Below are positions 17,769 to 28,546 of a stretch of 64,000 nucleotides of DNA, piece by piece; within the stretch, counting starts at the first letter, position 1, and the number at the start of each line of letters is the position of its first letter. The notes beneath the pieces are model-generated. The model was not told the origin of the DNA, made no database searches, and saw only the letters and a list, made by a program, of their open reading frames with translations. This DNA comes from Alishewanella longhuensis (lineage in GTDB: Bacteria > Pseudomonadota > Gammaproteobacteria > Enterobacterales > Alteromonadaceae), in assembly GCF_014653435.1 (NCBI RefSeq), contig NZ_BNAO01000010.1, forward strand, positions 62,001 through 126,000. Reading direction: 5' to 3'. Position numbers and translations under genes: made by a program.

Positions 17769-18197
17769 TTAAATATCTAAAACTTGCGGTTGCTGAGCAG
17801 CATGCTGATGCTCTGCGCCGGCGTAAACTTTTAACTTACGGAACATAGCGCGACCCAGAGGGCCTTTTGGCAACATACCTTTGATAGCTGATTCCAGAAC
17901 CATTTCAGGTTTTTTAGCAATCAATTTCTCGAAGTTGATTTCCTTGATACCACCTGGGAAACCTGTATGCGAGTAATACATTTTAGCCTGAGCTTTGTTA
18001 CCAGTAACAGCCACTTTTTCAGCATTGATAACGATGATGTAATCACCAGTATCAACGTGCGGCGTGTATTCCGGCTTGTGCTTGCCACGTAAACGTGATG
18101 CGATTTCAGTTGCAATACGACCTAAAGTTTTGCCGTTTGCATCAACAACGTACCAGTCGCGGGTTACGCTTTCTGGTTTTGCAGTAAAAGTTTTCAT
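17769..18197 (-). CDS. rplM: 50S ribosomal protein L13
   Basis: 142 aa, the standard bacterial length. [40 protein letters not shown] and [21 protein letters not shown] mark it. First gene of the rplM-rpsI operon. In E. coli L13 represses its own operon at translation, and a hairpin in the leader here (18232-18261) is a candidate site. Confidence 0.98.
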   Translation of the reverse strand: MKTFTAKPESVTRDWYVVDANGKTLGRIATEIASRLRGKHKPEYTPHVDTGDYIIVINAEKVAVTGNKAQAKMYYSHTGFPGGIKEINFEKLIAKKPEMVLESAIKGMLPKGPLGRAMFRKLKVYAGAEHQHAAQQPQVLDI

Positions 18198-18231
18198 CTA
18201 AACCTATTCCAAAATAACTTAAGTTACACCT

Positions 18232-18261
18232 GACATTGTGCAGGGCTTTTGCAGCAATGTC
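18232..18261 (-). promoter_or_regulatory. Stem-loop in the rplM leader
   Basis: Arms GACATTG (18232-18238) and CAATGTC (18255-18261) continue inward as TGCA/TGCA with one bulged base, giving about 11 bp. It begins roughly 35 bases before the L13 start. Position suggests an autoregulatory r-protein target, but this is inference. Confidence 0.45.
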
Positions 18262-18283
18262 GTTATCGCACCCCTTCGAATGC

Positions 18284-18306
18284 AAAAACTGCCGGGCTAA
18301 CGGCAG
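18284..18306 (-). terminator. Rho-independent terminator of zapE
   Basis: On the minus strand CTGCCG/CGGCAG (18289-18306, 6-base loop) is followed by TTTTTG. It lies between the zapE stop and the rplM leader, in the right direction to end zapE. Confidence 0.65.
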
Positions 18307-18399
18307 TGCAAGGCTGTAACGTCGGCCGGGCGCGGATTATATATTAAACAATCTGAAAGATCAGCAGTCTTTTACGAAAAAATACTGGAATAGCGACTT

Positions 18400-19494
18400 T
18401 TAAGGTAAATGCTCGCTGGCTAAATAATCATGTGATTGCATTTCCTGTAAACGACTTAAGCAACGCTTAAATTCAAAGCTAAGTAAACCACCTTGATATA
18501 ACTGCTCTAGCGGCACGGCTGCCGAGATAATGAGCTTCACATGGCGCTCATAAAATTCGTCAACTAATGCTAAAAACCGTCTGGCGACATCATCGTTTTG
18601 CTGTCCCATCGGCATAACGCCAGACAATAAAACAGTGTGATAGCAACGACTTAGCTCCATATAATCGTATTGGCTACGCGCCGTTTCACAAAGCTCACTA
18701 AAGGCAAACCAAACAATACCATCAGCCTCTGCTCGTGCTTGTAGCTGTCTATTCGCCACTTCTACGCTTGTGCCACCTTGCCGTGGTTCAACAGACAGTG
18801 CCAAAAAATACTGCTGTAAATTTTCATCGGCTTGCGGATCTAGCGGATAGTGATAAATCTCTGCTTGCTCTAAAGTACGCAGGCGATAATCAATACCACT
18901 GTCGACATTGACTATTGCGGTATTACGTTTAATCAGCTCAATGGCCGGTAAAAAACGCGCCCGCTGTAAACCGTTGCGGTAAAGGCCATCCGGCTCGATG
19001 TTAGAGGTGGCAACCAGCGTAATGCCTCGGGCAAATAAAGCCTGCATCAAGGTACCCAGAATCATCGCATCGGTAATGTCTGACACAAAAAACTCATCAA
19101 AACAAATAATGTCCGTTTCAGCTTTAAATTTGTCAGCTATTTTTTCTAAGGGATCACTTACCCCCTTTAGCAGCTTTAACTCTTCATGCACCCGGTGCAT
19201 AAAGCGGTGAAAATGCACCCGCATTTTCCGCGTAGTAGGCAAACACTCGTAAAAGGTATCGACCAAATAGGTTTTGCCCCGACCGACACCGCCCCAAAAA
19301 TACAAACCTAATAAAGGCGGGTGCTGCGGCAGCTTGCCGGTAATTTTTTGCCAAAACCCTGGTTTGGTTGCAGGAGGGCGACTGACAAAGTCGTCAAAGA
19401 GCCGCTGTAGTTGTTTTACTGCATATTCTTGTGCAGCATCATGATGAAAGTCTGGTCTGGTCAGATCTTGCTGATATTTTTTCAGTGGTGTCAT
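18400..19494 (-). CDS. zapE: Cell-division AFG1-like ATPase ZapE
   Basis: 364 aa P-loop ATPase: Walker A GGVGRGKTYLVDTF, Walker B IICFDEFFV and sensor-1-like LVATSNIEPDGLY, followed by the RARFLPAIELIKR stretch of the AFG1/ZapE family. In E. coli ZapE destabilises FtsZ polymers in late division, especially under stress or low oxygen. Divergent from zapG, another division and envelope gene, with 123 bp between them. Confidence 0.93.
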   Translation of the reverse strand: MTPLKKYQQDLTRPDFHHDAAQEYAVKQLQRLFDDFVSRPPATKPGFWQKITGKLPQHPPLLGLYFWGGVGRGKTYLVDTFYECLPTTRKMRVHFHRFMHRVHEELKLLKGVSDPLEKIADKFKAETDIICFDEFFVSDITDAMILGTLMQALFARGITLVATSNIEPDGLYRNGLQRARFLPAIELIKRNTAIVNVDSGIDYRLRTLEQAEIYHYPLDPQADENLQQYFLALSVEPRQGGTSVEVANRQLQARAEADGIVWFAFSELCETARSQYDYMELSRCYHTVLLSGVMPMGQQNDDVARRFLALVDEFYERHVKLIISAAVPLEQLYQGGLLSFEFKRCLSRLQEMQSHDYLASEHLP

Positions 19495-19617
19495 TGGCTT
19501 TAACTTGAAACTCGCAGAGTAAACCCCTAAATATGAGTCATAATAGTAACATGCCTTACCACCTTGTATAAGAAGTTAGGGTACACTACGCGAAGAATTT
19601 CATCGTAAGGAGTTAGT

Positions 19618-20058
19618 ATGGACTACACATGGTTGCTAATTGGTTCAGGCATAGGTTTGGTTGTTGGGGCTGTAGCCGCCCGTTTATTCAGCCTTAAACA
19701 ATTTGGACAACATAAACTACAACAAGAACTTGACGAGAGCCGCAAGCAATTATCGCAGTATCGCTTAGATGTGTCAGAGCATTTGGAAACCACCAACCAA
19801 TTGATGAGCCAGTTACAAGACAACTATTCGCGTATTGCCCGGCATGTACAGCAATCCAAAATGCAATTGGTTGAACAGCCAGTCAGCGCACGCGATGAAG
19901 TCAATTTCTTTGCAGCTGATACCACACAGCATATTAAACAATCCTTGCATCAGTTAAATGAGCGTCGTCGTCAGCACTCTCAGGTTGAGCAGCAGCCGAA
20001 AGATTACTCTGGTGAAGCCAGTGGCTTGATTAAAGAACGCTCAACTAAAGACGATTAA
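19618..20058 (+). CDS. zapG: ZapG/YhcB, single-pass envelope-division protein (DUF1043)
   Basis: 146 aa. One N-terminal transmembrane helix (WLLIGSGIGLVVGAVAARLFS) is followed by a charged coiled coil (about 28-85) and a polar tail. This is the YhcB architecture; YhcB links the divisome, cell shape and LPS/phospholipid balance in E. coli. AAGGAG lies six bases before the ATG. It precedes degQ-degS, the same order as in E. coli. Confidence 0.92.
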   Translation: MDYTWLLIGSGIGLVVGAVAARLFSLKQFGQHKLQQELDESRKQLSQYRLDVSEHLETTNQLMSQLQDNYSRIARHVQQSKMQLVEQPVSARDEVNFFAADTTQHIKQSLHQLNERRRQHSQVEQQPKDYSGEASGLIKERSTKDD

Positions 20059-20090
20059 CAAAGTTTTACACTTTTAAGAACGCTAAATCA

Positions 20091-20118
20091 GAACTTTTTT
20101 TATTAACTAGGGCTCTTA
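20091..20118 (+). promoter_or_regulatory. Candidate sigma-E promoter of degQ
   Basis: GAACTT (20091-20096) and TCTTA (20114-20118) are separated by 17 bases, close to the sigma-E consensus GAACTT-N16/17-TCTGA (one mismatch). It lies 33 bases before the degQ ATG. Periplasmic-protease genes of this family are commonly envelope-stress regulated. Confidence 0.4.
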
Positions 20119-20150
20119 GTCGGACATTTGTATAAGGAGACTATTACGCG

Positions 20151-21500
20151 ATGAATAAAAAACTTTCTTTGCTAAGTGCTGCCGTAATGGCAGCCATGTT
20201 GTTGGCTCCTGCTGCACCTGTGCAAGCCAGCTTACCTTTTTTTGGTAAGAATAATCAGGAGATGCCAACCCTGGCTCCCATGCTGGAACAAGCTACACCA
20301 GCCGTGGTTTATGTGTCTGTGGCGGGTAGTCGAGAAGTGCGCCAGCGTGTACCCGACGCCTTTCAGCAATTCTTTGGTCGGGGACAGGGTGAACTGCGCC
20401 GGGAGCAACCATTCCGAGGCTTGGGCTCGGGTGTGATCATTGACGCTAAAAAAGGTTACATTGTTACCAATAACCATGTAGTACAAGATGCCTCAGAGAT
20501 TCAAATCCGCTTAAAAGACGGTCGTACTTTTAGCGCGAAAAAGTTAGGTGCCGATCCGGAAAGCGATATTGCACTGCTGCAAATTGAAGCCAAAGACTTA
20601 ACGCAATTACCACTTGCAGACTCAGATCAATTACGGGTTGGCGATTATGCTATTGCCATTGGTAATCCCTTTGGTCTGGAGCAAACAGTCACCTCCGGTA
20701 TTATTAGTTCACTCGGTCGCACCGGCTTAAATGAAGGCCTGGAAGATTATATTCAAACCGACGCGGCTATTAACTCCGGTAATTCAGGTGGCGCTTTAGT
20801 AAATTTACGCGGTGAACTTATCGGTATTAACACAGCGATCCTGGGCCCAAATGGCGGCAATGTTGGTATTGGCTTTGCCATTCCTGCCAATATGATGAAG
20901 AATTTAGTTGATCAGATCATCGAGTTTGGTGAAATTCGTCGTGGCAGTTTAGGGGTAAGAGGTAGCAATATTAATGCTGAACTTACCCAGGCTCTGAGCT
21001 TAAAAGTTAACCGTGGTGCTTTTGTCGGCGAAGTGATCCCTGATAGTGCTGCCGCTAAAGCCGGCATAAAATCTGGCGATGTGATTGTTAGTATGAATGG
21101 TAATCCCATTGAGAGCTTTGACAAGCTAAGGGCGAAGATTGCTACCTTAGGTGCAGGACGCGAGGCTACCCTTGGGATTGTACGTGACGGTAAAGAGCAA
21201 AATATTAAAGTGAAACTGCAAGAGGCCAGTACTGGGCAAATCGCCGCTACCCAGCTCCACCCTATGTTGCAGGGCGCGACACTTAACAATAGCGAAAATG
21301 GGGTAGAAGTTGCAGCACTAGAGTCTAACTCTGCAGCGGCACAGGTTGGCCTGCGCCAGGGTGACATCATCACGGGTGTCAACCGGCAGCGTGTCAGTAA
21401 CTTGGCTGAACTTCGCCGCTTACTGGAAAAGCGCGATGGCAGCGTAGCGGCACTTTATATTCAAAGAGGTAACGAACAGCTGTATATTTTAATTCGCTAA
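20151..21500 (+). CDS. degQ: Periplasmic serine protease/chaperone DegQ (Do family)
   Basis: 449 aa. Signal peptide (AAVMAAMLLAPAAPVQA), trypsin-like domain with catalytic His (TNNHVV), Asp (ESDIALL) and Ser (GNSGGAL), then two PDZ domains (about 250-345 and 365-449). It degrades or refolds misfolded envelope proteins as oligomers. AAGGAG precedes the ATG. The length matches DegQ (455 aa in E. coli) better than DegP, which has a longer LA loop. It is followed by degS after a 94-bp gap containing a stem-loop. Confidence 0.94.
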   Translation: MNKKLSLLSAAVMAAMLLAPAAPVQASLPFFGKNNQEMPTLAPMLEQATPAVVYVSVAGSREVRQRVPDAFQQFFGRGQGELRREQPFRGLGSGVIIDAKKGYIVTNNHVVQDASEIQIRLKDGRTFSAKKLGADPESDIALLQIEAKDLTQLPLADSDQLRVGDYAIAIGNPFGLEQTVTSGIISSLGRTGLNEGLEDYIQTDAAINSGNSGGALVNLRGELIGINTAILGPNGGNVGIGFAIPANMMKNLVDQIIEFGEIRRGSLGVRGSNINAELTQALSLKVNRGAFVGEVIPDSAAAKAGIKSGDVIVSMNGNPIESFDKLRAKIATLGAGREATLGIVRDGKEQNIKVKLQEASTGQIAATQLHPMLQGATLNNSENGVEVAALESNSAAAQVGLRQGDIITGVNRQRVSNLAELRRLLEKRDGSVAALYIQRGNEQLYILIR

Positions 21501-21515
21501 CCACTTTATTGCATT

Positions 21516-21542
21516 GCGGCAGTAAGTGATAACTTCTGCCGC
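21516..21542 (+). other. Stem-loop between degQ and degS
   Basis: GCGGCAG/CTGCCGC pair over 7 bp and continue inward as AAGT/ACTT past a bulged T, closed by a GATA loop. No U-tract follows. It could stabilise the degQ mRNA end or weaken read-through into degS. Confidence 0.5.
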
Positions 21543-21594
21543 TATCTAAATAATGCTATGCTAGTGATATTCTCTTCTGGCCAGAAACCGCACT

Positions 21595-22680
21595 GTGCGC
21601 AAACTGTTGTTATTTTTTATTAAAAGCATCGCCTACGGACTGGCTCTGGCCTTTTTGTTACTTATGCTATTTCCAACGCTAACGGGCGGTAGCCTGCCAC
21701 TTTGGCAAACAAAAGCAGAAGAGCAAGTACAAGCTCCTGTCTCTTATAATCGCGCTGTACGTCGCGCTGCACCAGCTGTGGTTAATGTCTATACACGCAG
21801 CCGCATGGTCGACCCCCGATCTCTTCGCCCCCGCACTATCGAGCGACAAGAGCTAGGTTCTGGCGTAATTATGTCAGCGCAAGGTTATATTCTAACGAAT
21901 TATCATGTGGTTTATGGTGCTGATCATATAGAGGTCGCCCTACAAGACGGTCGCTGGCTAGAGGCGGTTTTAATAGGTCAGGATGAAATTTCAGACCTGG
22001 CAGTACTTTATGTTAAAGCCGATAATTTACCTGTGATCCCGCAAGATCCAGAGATAGAACCACAAGTCGGCGATTTGGTCCTAGCCATCGGCAACCCGCT
22101 TAATCTTGGCCAAACTATTACTCAGGGCATCATCAGTGCCAATGGCAACAACGGGTTAAGCTCCAGAGGCTACCCTGACTTTATGCGCATGGACGCGGCT
22201 ATCAATAAAGGCAATTCGGGTGGTGCCCTGGTTAACAGTAACGGCACTCTGGTAGGCATTAACGCTGCCGCCTTTCAGGTACAAAATCAGGATATTCAGG
22301 GTATTTTCTTTGCGGTGCCTTATCAGTTGGCACGCAATATTATGAATAAGCTGATTCAGCATGGGCGCGTTACCCGAAGTTATCTGGGGGTGGCAGGCCA
22401 AGCGGTGGTGAATGCTGCGGGCGATCTTTTGGTCTCGTCTGGGCAAGCACTCTATGGCTTACTGCTAACAGATGTTACTAGCGGTGGGCCAGCTGCCGTA
22501 GCAGGATTGCAGCCTGGTGATATTATCTTGGAGATTGCGGGCATACAGTTTCAGAGCATGCAACAAGCGCTGAATTTTATTGCCGAAACAGCGCCAGATT
22601 CGGAAGTTGTTATTACTATTGATCGCAACGGCCAGCGCTTAACGATACCAACAGTGGTCAGAGAGCAACCTCGACGCTAA
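21595..22680 (+). CDS. degS: Membrane-anchored site-1 protease DegS
   Basis: 361 aa with a GTG start and no strong Shine-Dalgarno. One N-terminal anchor (LLFFIKSIAYGLALAFLLLM), protease domain with catalytic His (TNYHVV), Asp (ISDLAVL) and Ser (KGNSGGAL), then a single PDZ domain (about 262-355). It cuts the anti-sigma factor RseA when unfolded outer-membrane porins bind its PDZ domain, starting the sigma-E response. One PDZ plus anchor separates it from DegQ. Ends at a bidirectional terminator. Confidence 0.94.
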   Translation: MRKLLLFFIKSIAYGLALAFLLLMLFPTLTGGSLPLWQTKAEEQVQAPVSYNRAVRRAAPAVVNVYTRSRMVDPRSLRPRTIERQELGSGVIMSAQGYILTNYHVVYGADHIEVALQDGRWLEAVLIGQDEISDLAVLYVKADNLPVIPQDPEIEPQVGDLVLAIGNPLNLGQTITQGIISANGNNGLSSRGYPDFMRMDAAINKGNSGGALVNSNGTLVGINAAAFQVQNQDIQGIFFAVPYQLARNIMNKLIQHGRVTRSYLGVAGQAVVNAAGDLLVSSGQALYGLLLTDVTSGGPAAVAGLQPGDIILEIAGIQFQSMQQALNFIAETAPDSEVVITIDRNGQRLTIPTVVREQPRR

Positions 22681-22707
22681 AAAAAACCGCCAGCTGGCGG
22701 TTTTTTT
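22679..22707. terminator. Bidirectional terminator between degS and murA
   Basis: Stem CCGCCAG-CTGGCGG (22687-22700) is flanked by an A-run before and seven T after, so it works in both directions. It sits between convergent degS and murA. Confidence 0.92.
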
Positions 22708-22721
22708 AACGGCTTAACTTT

Positions 22722-24244
<1,523 letters not shown>

Positions 24245-24253
24245 AACTACACC

Positions 24254-24547
24254 TTAATCTATTATGGGTAATATCGTAGTTACGGCACTGACCTTTGCCA
24301 ATGACAAGAGCTGCGCCGGAACGTTTTTAATTTCAATTTGCAAATTCATTGTTCTGGCTCGCGCTAATTGTTGAATCAGCCAGGCTAACCCGGCTGAGTC
24401 TACATTGGTTAGGGCAGAAAAATCAAAGATTACCTTTCCAGAGAGCGTATTTAACAGGGTAAAAGGTGAATACACCATTAATGTATCGCGATCCAATTTA
24501 CCACTAAATAGCAATGCCTGGTTTTGTTGTTTGATAGTTAAGGACAC
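24254..24547 (-). CDS. mlaB: MlaB, STAS-domain subunit of the Mla lipid transporter
   Basis: 97 aa. The core NVDSAGLAWLIQQL is the STAS-domain loop. MlaB binds MlaF in the cytoplasm and stimulates the MlaFEDB ABC complex. Three bases separate it from the mlaC stop. E. coli MlaB is the same size. Confidence 0.9.
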   Translation of the reverse strand: MSLTIKQQNQALLFSGKLDRDTLMVYSPFTLLNTLSGKVIFDFSALTNVDSAGLAWLIQQLARARTMNLQIEIKNVPAQLLSLAKVSAVTTILPIID

Positions 24548-24550
24548 ACT

Positions 24551-25216
24551 TTACTCCGATGCTTTAGCAGCGTCATTTTCTGGTATCTTAACCGGATCTT
24601 TTGCCCGCTCTTTCAACAAAGCGGTTACCGCTGGTAAACCTTGCTGGCGAATCATGTTATTTAGCTCAGCTCTTTTACTATCAAGTAAAGAAATACCTTC
24701 TGCCATCATATCAATTACTAACCAAGTCTCAGCATTACGCGGCCGACGTAATTTAAAGTCAATAACGATATCAGGCTTGCCTGGATCCATTACCCGGGTA
24801 CGAATGGTAATAATGCTTTGTGTACCTACCGCTCTGGCAGGTTCAATCATCACTTTTTGCTCTTTGTAATAGGTCAGGGCTCCAGCATAGGAGCCAATCA
24901 TGTACTGTTCAAAAGCCGTCACAAACTCGTCAAAGGCTTGTTGATTCTCCCGAATATCGACAGTACGCCCCACAACGATAGCAGCGGCGTAGCGGCTATC
25001 AACATAAGGCAATAACTCCTCAATCACGATAGTACGCAGATGCTCTAAATCTTGTTGAATGATAGGCTGATCCGTTTTAATCCGATTGAAGGTTTTATCA
25101 GCAACGGTTTCAATCATTTTATAAGGATCGGTAAAAGTCTCCGTTGCGGAAACAGGTAAAGCTATCGCAACGGATAAGGCCAAAGCGGCACTGATACTAC
25201 GCAAAAAATTCTTCAT
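24551..25216 (-). CDS. mlaC: MlaC, periplasmic phospholipid shuttle
   Basis: 221 aa. Signal peptide (SISAALALSVAIALPVSA), then the MlaC/Ttg2D fold with YVDSRYAAAIVVG, FVTAFEQYMIGSYAGALTYYK and DMMAEGISLLDSKRAELNNM. It ferries phospholipids between the outer-membrane MlaA-porin complex and the inner-membrane MlaFEDB. The tail is acidic and probably disordered. One-base overlap with mlaD. Confidence 0.94.
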   Translation of the reverse strand: MKNFLRSISAALALSVAIALPVSATETFTDPYKMIETVADKTFNRIKTDQPIIQQDLEHLRTIVIEELLPYVDSRYAAAIVVGRTVDIRENQQAFDEFVTAFEQYMIGSYAGALTYYKEQKVMIEPARAVGTQSIITIRTRVMDPGKPDIVIDFKLRRPRNAETWLVIDMMAEGISLLDSKRAELNNMIRQQGLPAVTALLKERAKDPVKIPENDAAKASE

Positions 25217-25680
25217 TAATTCCCCCGGTTAAATAAAAACTGACCAATCAACTCTTCCAGCACTATGGCAGAGCGAGTGTCTTCAATGGTGTCGCCGTTG
25301 CCGAGCATCAGTACAGTGTCATCGACAAAGCCTGGTAATAAGCCTATATACTGCTCACCCAGTAAGCCTGATGTTAAAATGGCAACGGAACTGGTTTCTG
25401 GAAAATTGCTATAGTCGGCATTAATTTCTAATGACACAACTGGACTGTAAGAGACCCGATCCAGTTCAATGTTGCTGACACGACCGACAGTCACGCCACC
25501 CACCTTCACCGGTGAGCGCACTTTCAAGCCACCTATATTGTCGAACTGTGCATACAAGGTATAGGTTTGTGAAGAACCACCAAAGCCCGTATTTGCCACC
25601 TTTAATGCCAACATTAAAAATGCCGCACAAGCGAGCACAATAAAGGCACCTACCAAAATTTCAATTTTACGTGCGGTCAT
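25216..25680 (-). CDS. mlaD: MlaD, MCE-domain subunit
   Basis: 154 aa. One N-terminal helix (ILVGAFIVLACAAFLMLAL), then one MCE domain (YTLYAQFDNIGGLKVRSPVKVGG is about residues 40-62) with LLGEQYIGLLPG. It forms the hexameric periplasmic ring through which lipids pass. A shorter C-terminus than E. coli MlaD (183 aa). Confidence 0.94.
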   Translation of the reverse strand: MTARKIEILVGAFIVLACAAFLMLALKVANTGFGGSSQTYTLYAQFDNIGGLKVRSPVKVGGVTVGRVSNIELDRVSYSPVVSLEINADYSNFPETSSVAILTSGLLGEQYIGLLPGFVDDTVLMLGNGDTIEDTRSAIVLEELIGQFLFNRGN

Positions 25681-25683
25681 CTC

Positions 25684-26466
25684 TTATCCACCAAACATTA
25701 ATGCTGTTAATACGAAATCAAAGCCTAAAACGGCCAATGAAGCGGTTACTACAGTTTGAGTAGTAGCCCGGCTAATACCTTCAGAGGTTGGCACTGCGTC
25801 AAAGCCTTTGTGTAACGCAATCCAAATAACAATTAAGGCAAAAACAATACTTTTAATTACCCCGTTCAACACATCTTGGTATAAATCAACGTTAGCTTGC
25901 ATCGCAGACCAATAGCTACCTGCATCAACTCCCAGCCACTCCACGCCGACTAAATGCCCACCCAAAATACCCACGGCGTTAAAAATAAGCGCGAGTAACG
26001 GCATGGCAATAACACCAGCCCAAAAACGGGGAGCTATTATGCGGCGCAGTGGATCGACCGCCATCATTTCCATACCAGAGAGTTGCTCTGTGGCTTTCAT
26101 CAAACCAATTTCTGCCGTCAGGGCACTACCGGCTCGGCCGGCAAATAACAGCGCTGTAACTACTGGACCTAACTCTCGTAGTAAGCTTAACGATACTAAA
26201 GGCCCTAACATCCCCTCAGCACCGAATTTAACCAGTACGGTATAACCTTGTAATGCCAGCACCATGCCAATAAATAAGCCTGATACCAAAATGATCATCA
26301 ATGACAGTACACCAATGACATAAAGTTGTTTAATCAGCAGAGGAATTCCCCTGCGAAAGTCGGGCTTACCCAACAAAGCACCGAACAACATTAAGCCGGC
26401 ACGGCCAAAACCACTTACCGAATTGAGTGTTTGATGGCCAATTTTTTGTAATCTGTTTGCGATCAC
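25684..26466 (-). CDS. mlaE: MlaE, permease subunit of the Mla transporter
   Basis: 260 aa, five to six membrane helices. The family block [20 protein letters not shown] and [17 protein letters not shown] is intact. It forms the lipid cavity in the inner membrane. Starts within the last four bases of mlaF, so co-translated. Confidence 0.95.
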   Translation of the reverse strand: MIANRLQKIGHQTLNSVSGFGRAGLMLFGALLGKPDFRRGIPLLIKQLYVIGVLSLMIILVSGLFIGMVLALQGYTVLVKFGAEGMLGPLVSLSLLRELGPVVTALLFAGRAGSALTAEIGLMKATEQLSGMEMMAVDPLRRIIAPRFWAGVIAMPLLALIFNAVGILGGHLVGVEWLGVDAGSYWSAMQANVDLYQDVLNGVIKSIVFALIVIWIALHKGFDAVPTSEGISRATTQTVVTASLAVLGFDFVLTALMFGG

Positions 26467-27266
26467 TTTGCCAGCTCCATTAATTCATCTTCAAAGGCAG
26501 CAGCTTTATAATGAAAAGGCACGGCGCCATCTGCTTCACCTTGCAAAAATTGCTGCACCAGCGGCGAGGGATCAGCGCGTAACTGCTCTGGTGTGCCTTG
26601 ACCTATCACAGTCTTATCGGCCACCACATAGACATAATCAGCGATGCTCATTACCTCTGTAACATCATGCGACACTACAACGGAGGTTAATCCCAGGGCA
26701 TTATTTAACTCACGAATTAGACGAACAATCACGCCCATCGAAATAGGGTCTTGCCCGGCAAAAGGCTCGTCATACATGATAAGCTCAGGATCCAAAGCTA
26801 TTGCTCTGGCTAACGCAGCACGCCTTGCCATACCACCGGATAATTCTGCTGGCATCAAGTCTCTGGCACCACGCAAACCAACCGATTCTAATTTCATCAG
26901 GACAATAAGCCGGATTAAAGATTCGGGCAAGCGGGTGTGCTCACGCAACGGAAAAGCCACGTTGTCAAACACCGACATCTCGGTAAACAAGGCGCCGCTT
27001 TGAAACAACATACTCATCTTTTTTCGCGCCTGATACAATTCAGAACGTGATAGCGTTGGAATATTAAGACCATCGAAAATAATCTTGCCGCTATCAGGTT
27101 TTAGTTGGCCACCGATCAACCGCAGTAAGGTTGTTTTACCAATACCGCTTGGTCCCATAATCGCAGTTACCTTGCCACGGATAACCTGCATGTTCATATC
27201 CCGATATATGGACCGGTCGCCCCGCGAGAAATTCAGGTGCTGAATATCAACTAACACGTCAGACAA
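26463..27266 (-). CDS. mlaF: MlaF, ATP-binding subunit of the Mla transporter
   Basis: 267 aa. Walker [12 protein letters not shown], signature [15 protein letters not shown], Walker [14 protein letters not shown] and switch VVSHDV. The C-terminal extension after residue 240 is the part that contacts MlaB in E. coli. First gene of mlaFEDCB-ibaG-murA, divergent from yrbG. The complex keeps phospholipids out of the outer leaflet of the outer membrane. Confidence 0.96.
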   Translation of the reverse strand: MSDVLVDIQHLNFSRGDRSIYRDMNMQVIRGKVTAIMGPSGIGKTTLLRLIGGQLKPDSGKIIFDGLNIPTLSRSELYQARKKMSMLFQSGALFTEMSVFDNVAFPLREHTRLPESLIRLIVLMKLESVGLRGARDLMPAELSGGMARRAALARAIALDPELIMYDEPFAGQDPISMGVIVRLIRELNNALGLTSVVVSHDVTEVMSIADYVYVVADKTVIGQGTPEQLRADPSPLVQQFLQGEADGAVPFHYKAAAFEDELMELAK

Positions 27267-27490
27267 ATTATCGCTCCACCTAGTTTATTCGCCCAAAAAC
27301 ACCACAAATAAAATGGTTCCTTGTTAGGGCGTGCATCATAATATACATTCATGTATGTTTGCAATTAGCCGTCGGCATTAACGTTGTATTATTGTAAACG
27401 GAAAAGGCTGGTAAGTCGTTACAAAAATTCGTAACAAAGTATGCGTAAAATCGAACAGCGCCAGTATTAATCTGGGTAACAGAGGTTTTT
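27267..27490. promoter_or_regulatory. Divergent promoter region mlaF / yrbG
   Basis: A gap of over 220 bp holding the promoters of two large envelope operons. A palindrome ATACAT-TC-ATGTAT lies at 27343-27356 and GTTAC...GTAAC near 27419-27436. No known operator recognised. Confidence 0.4.
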
Positions 27491-27553
27491 TTGCAATTAC
27501 CGGCAAGAAGCGGGAAAATACCCTTTTTACTAATTAGCCTGTTACCGGACATT

Positions 27554-28531
27554 ATGATATCACCTCTGCTCTTAGCCATCATTTTTGTTATCGTCGGCCT
27601 GGTCTTACTCATTTGGAGCGCAGACCGCTTTATCTATGGTGCTTCTTCTGTTGCCCGCAACAGTGGCTTGTCGCCGATGATCATTGGATTGACCATTGTG
27701 GCGATGGGCTCTTCAGCACCCGAGATGCTGGTCTCCGCAACAGCCGCGGCCCAGGGCCGTCTTGATACCTCCGTCGGTAACGCACTAGGCTCAAATATCA
27801 CCAATATCTTGCTGGTTATCGGCCTGGTCGCCCTACTTAAACCAATATCAGTGGCTTCACTCACGCTCAAGCGTGAATTTCCGATGCTAGTCTTATTTAC
27901 TGTATTCGGTTTTTATTTATTATCAGATCATAACTTAACGCGCGCTGAAGGCGTGATGCTACTGATTGGCTTCGTCGGCTTTATCAGTTTATTGGTGTTT
28001 TGGGGTAAAACAGCAGCACCTGACGATCCGCTGATTGCCGAGTTAGAAGCGGAGATCCCCGAAGCAACGTCCAATTTGCAAGCCGCCTTCTGGATTATTG
28101 CCGGTCTAATATTATTGCTGGCAAGCTCCCAGCTACTGGTTCATGGTGCAGTCACTATTGCTCGCTATGCTGGCTTGAGCGATCTGGTGATTGGCTTGAC
28201 GATTATTGCCATTGGCACCAGCCTGCCAGAACTTGCTGCTAGCATTATTGGTATATTAAAAGGAGAGGATGATCTTGCGCTTGGTAACATCATTGGCTCT
28301 AATATTTTTAATATCTTGGCCGTATTAGGCCTGGGCGCGGTAATTGGCCCAGGTTCTCTGGATCTGAATGCTGGTACCCGAGACAGCTACGTAATGATCG
28401 CGGCAACGCTTGCCATGCTGCTTATGTCGATTAGAATTGGCCGCCAGCAACGCATTAATCGGCTTGAGGGCGCTTTACTGCTCTGCGGCTTTATTGCTTA
28501 TCAATACATATTATTTACTCAGCTTTCGTAA
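27554..28531 (+). CDS. yrbG: CaCA-family Ca2+/Na+:H+ antiporter YrbG
   Basis: 325 aa from the ATG at 27554, exactly the E. coli YrbG length. A TTG at 27491 has AGAGG five bases upstream and would add 21 residues, so the start is uncertain. About ten helices in two inverted repeats, each with the family alpha-motif: GSSAPEMLVSATAA...GNALGSNITNI and GTSLPELAASIIG...GNIIGSNIFNI. It exchanges Ca2+ (or Na+) at the inner membrane. First gene of the kds-lpt-rpoN run. Confidence 0.9.
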   Translation: MISPLLLAIIFVIVGLVLLIWSADRFIYGASSVARNSGLSPMIIGLTIVAMGSSAPEMLVSATAAAQGRLDTSVGNALGSNITNILLVIGLVALLKPISVASLTLKREFPMLVLFTVFGFYLLSDHNLTRAEGVMLLIGFVGFISLLVFWGKTAAPDDPLIAELEAEIPEATSNLQAAFWIIAGLILLLASSQLLVHGAVTIARYAGLSDLVIGLTIIAIGTSLPELAASIIGILKGEDDLALGNIIGSNIFNILAVLGLGAVIGPGSLDLNAGTRDSYVMIAATLAMLLMSIRIGRQQRINRLEGALLLCGFIAYQYILFTQLS

Positions 28532-28546
28532 TAATAGGCCCGCACC

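Noticed and set aside
20912-21382. 156-aa open frame antisense to degQ
   Set aside because: Lies wholly inside a well-supported protease gene; low-complexity composition, no ribosome site or family resemblance.
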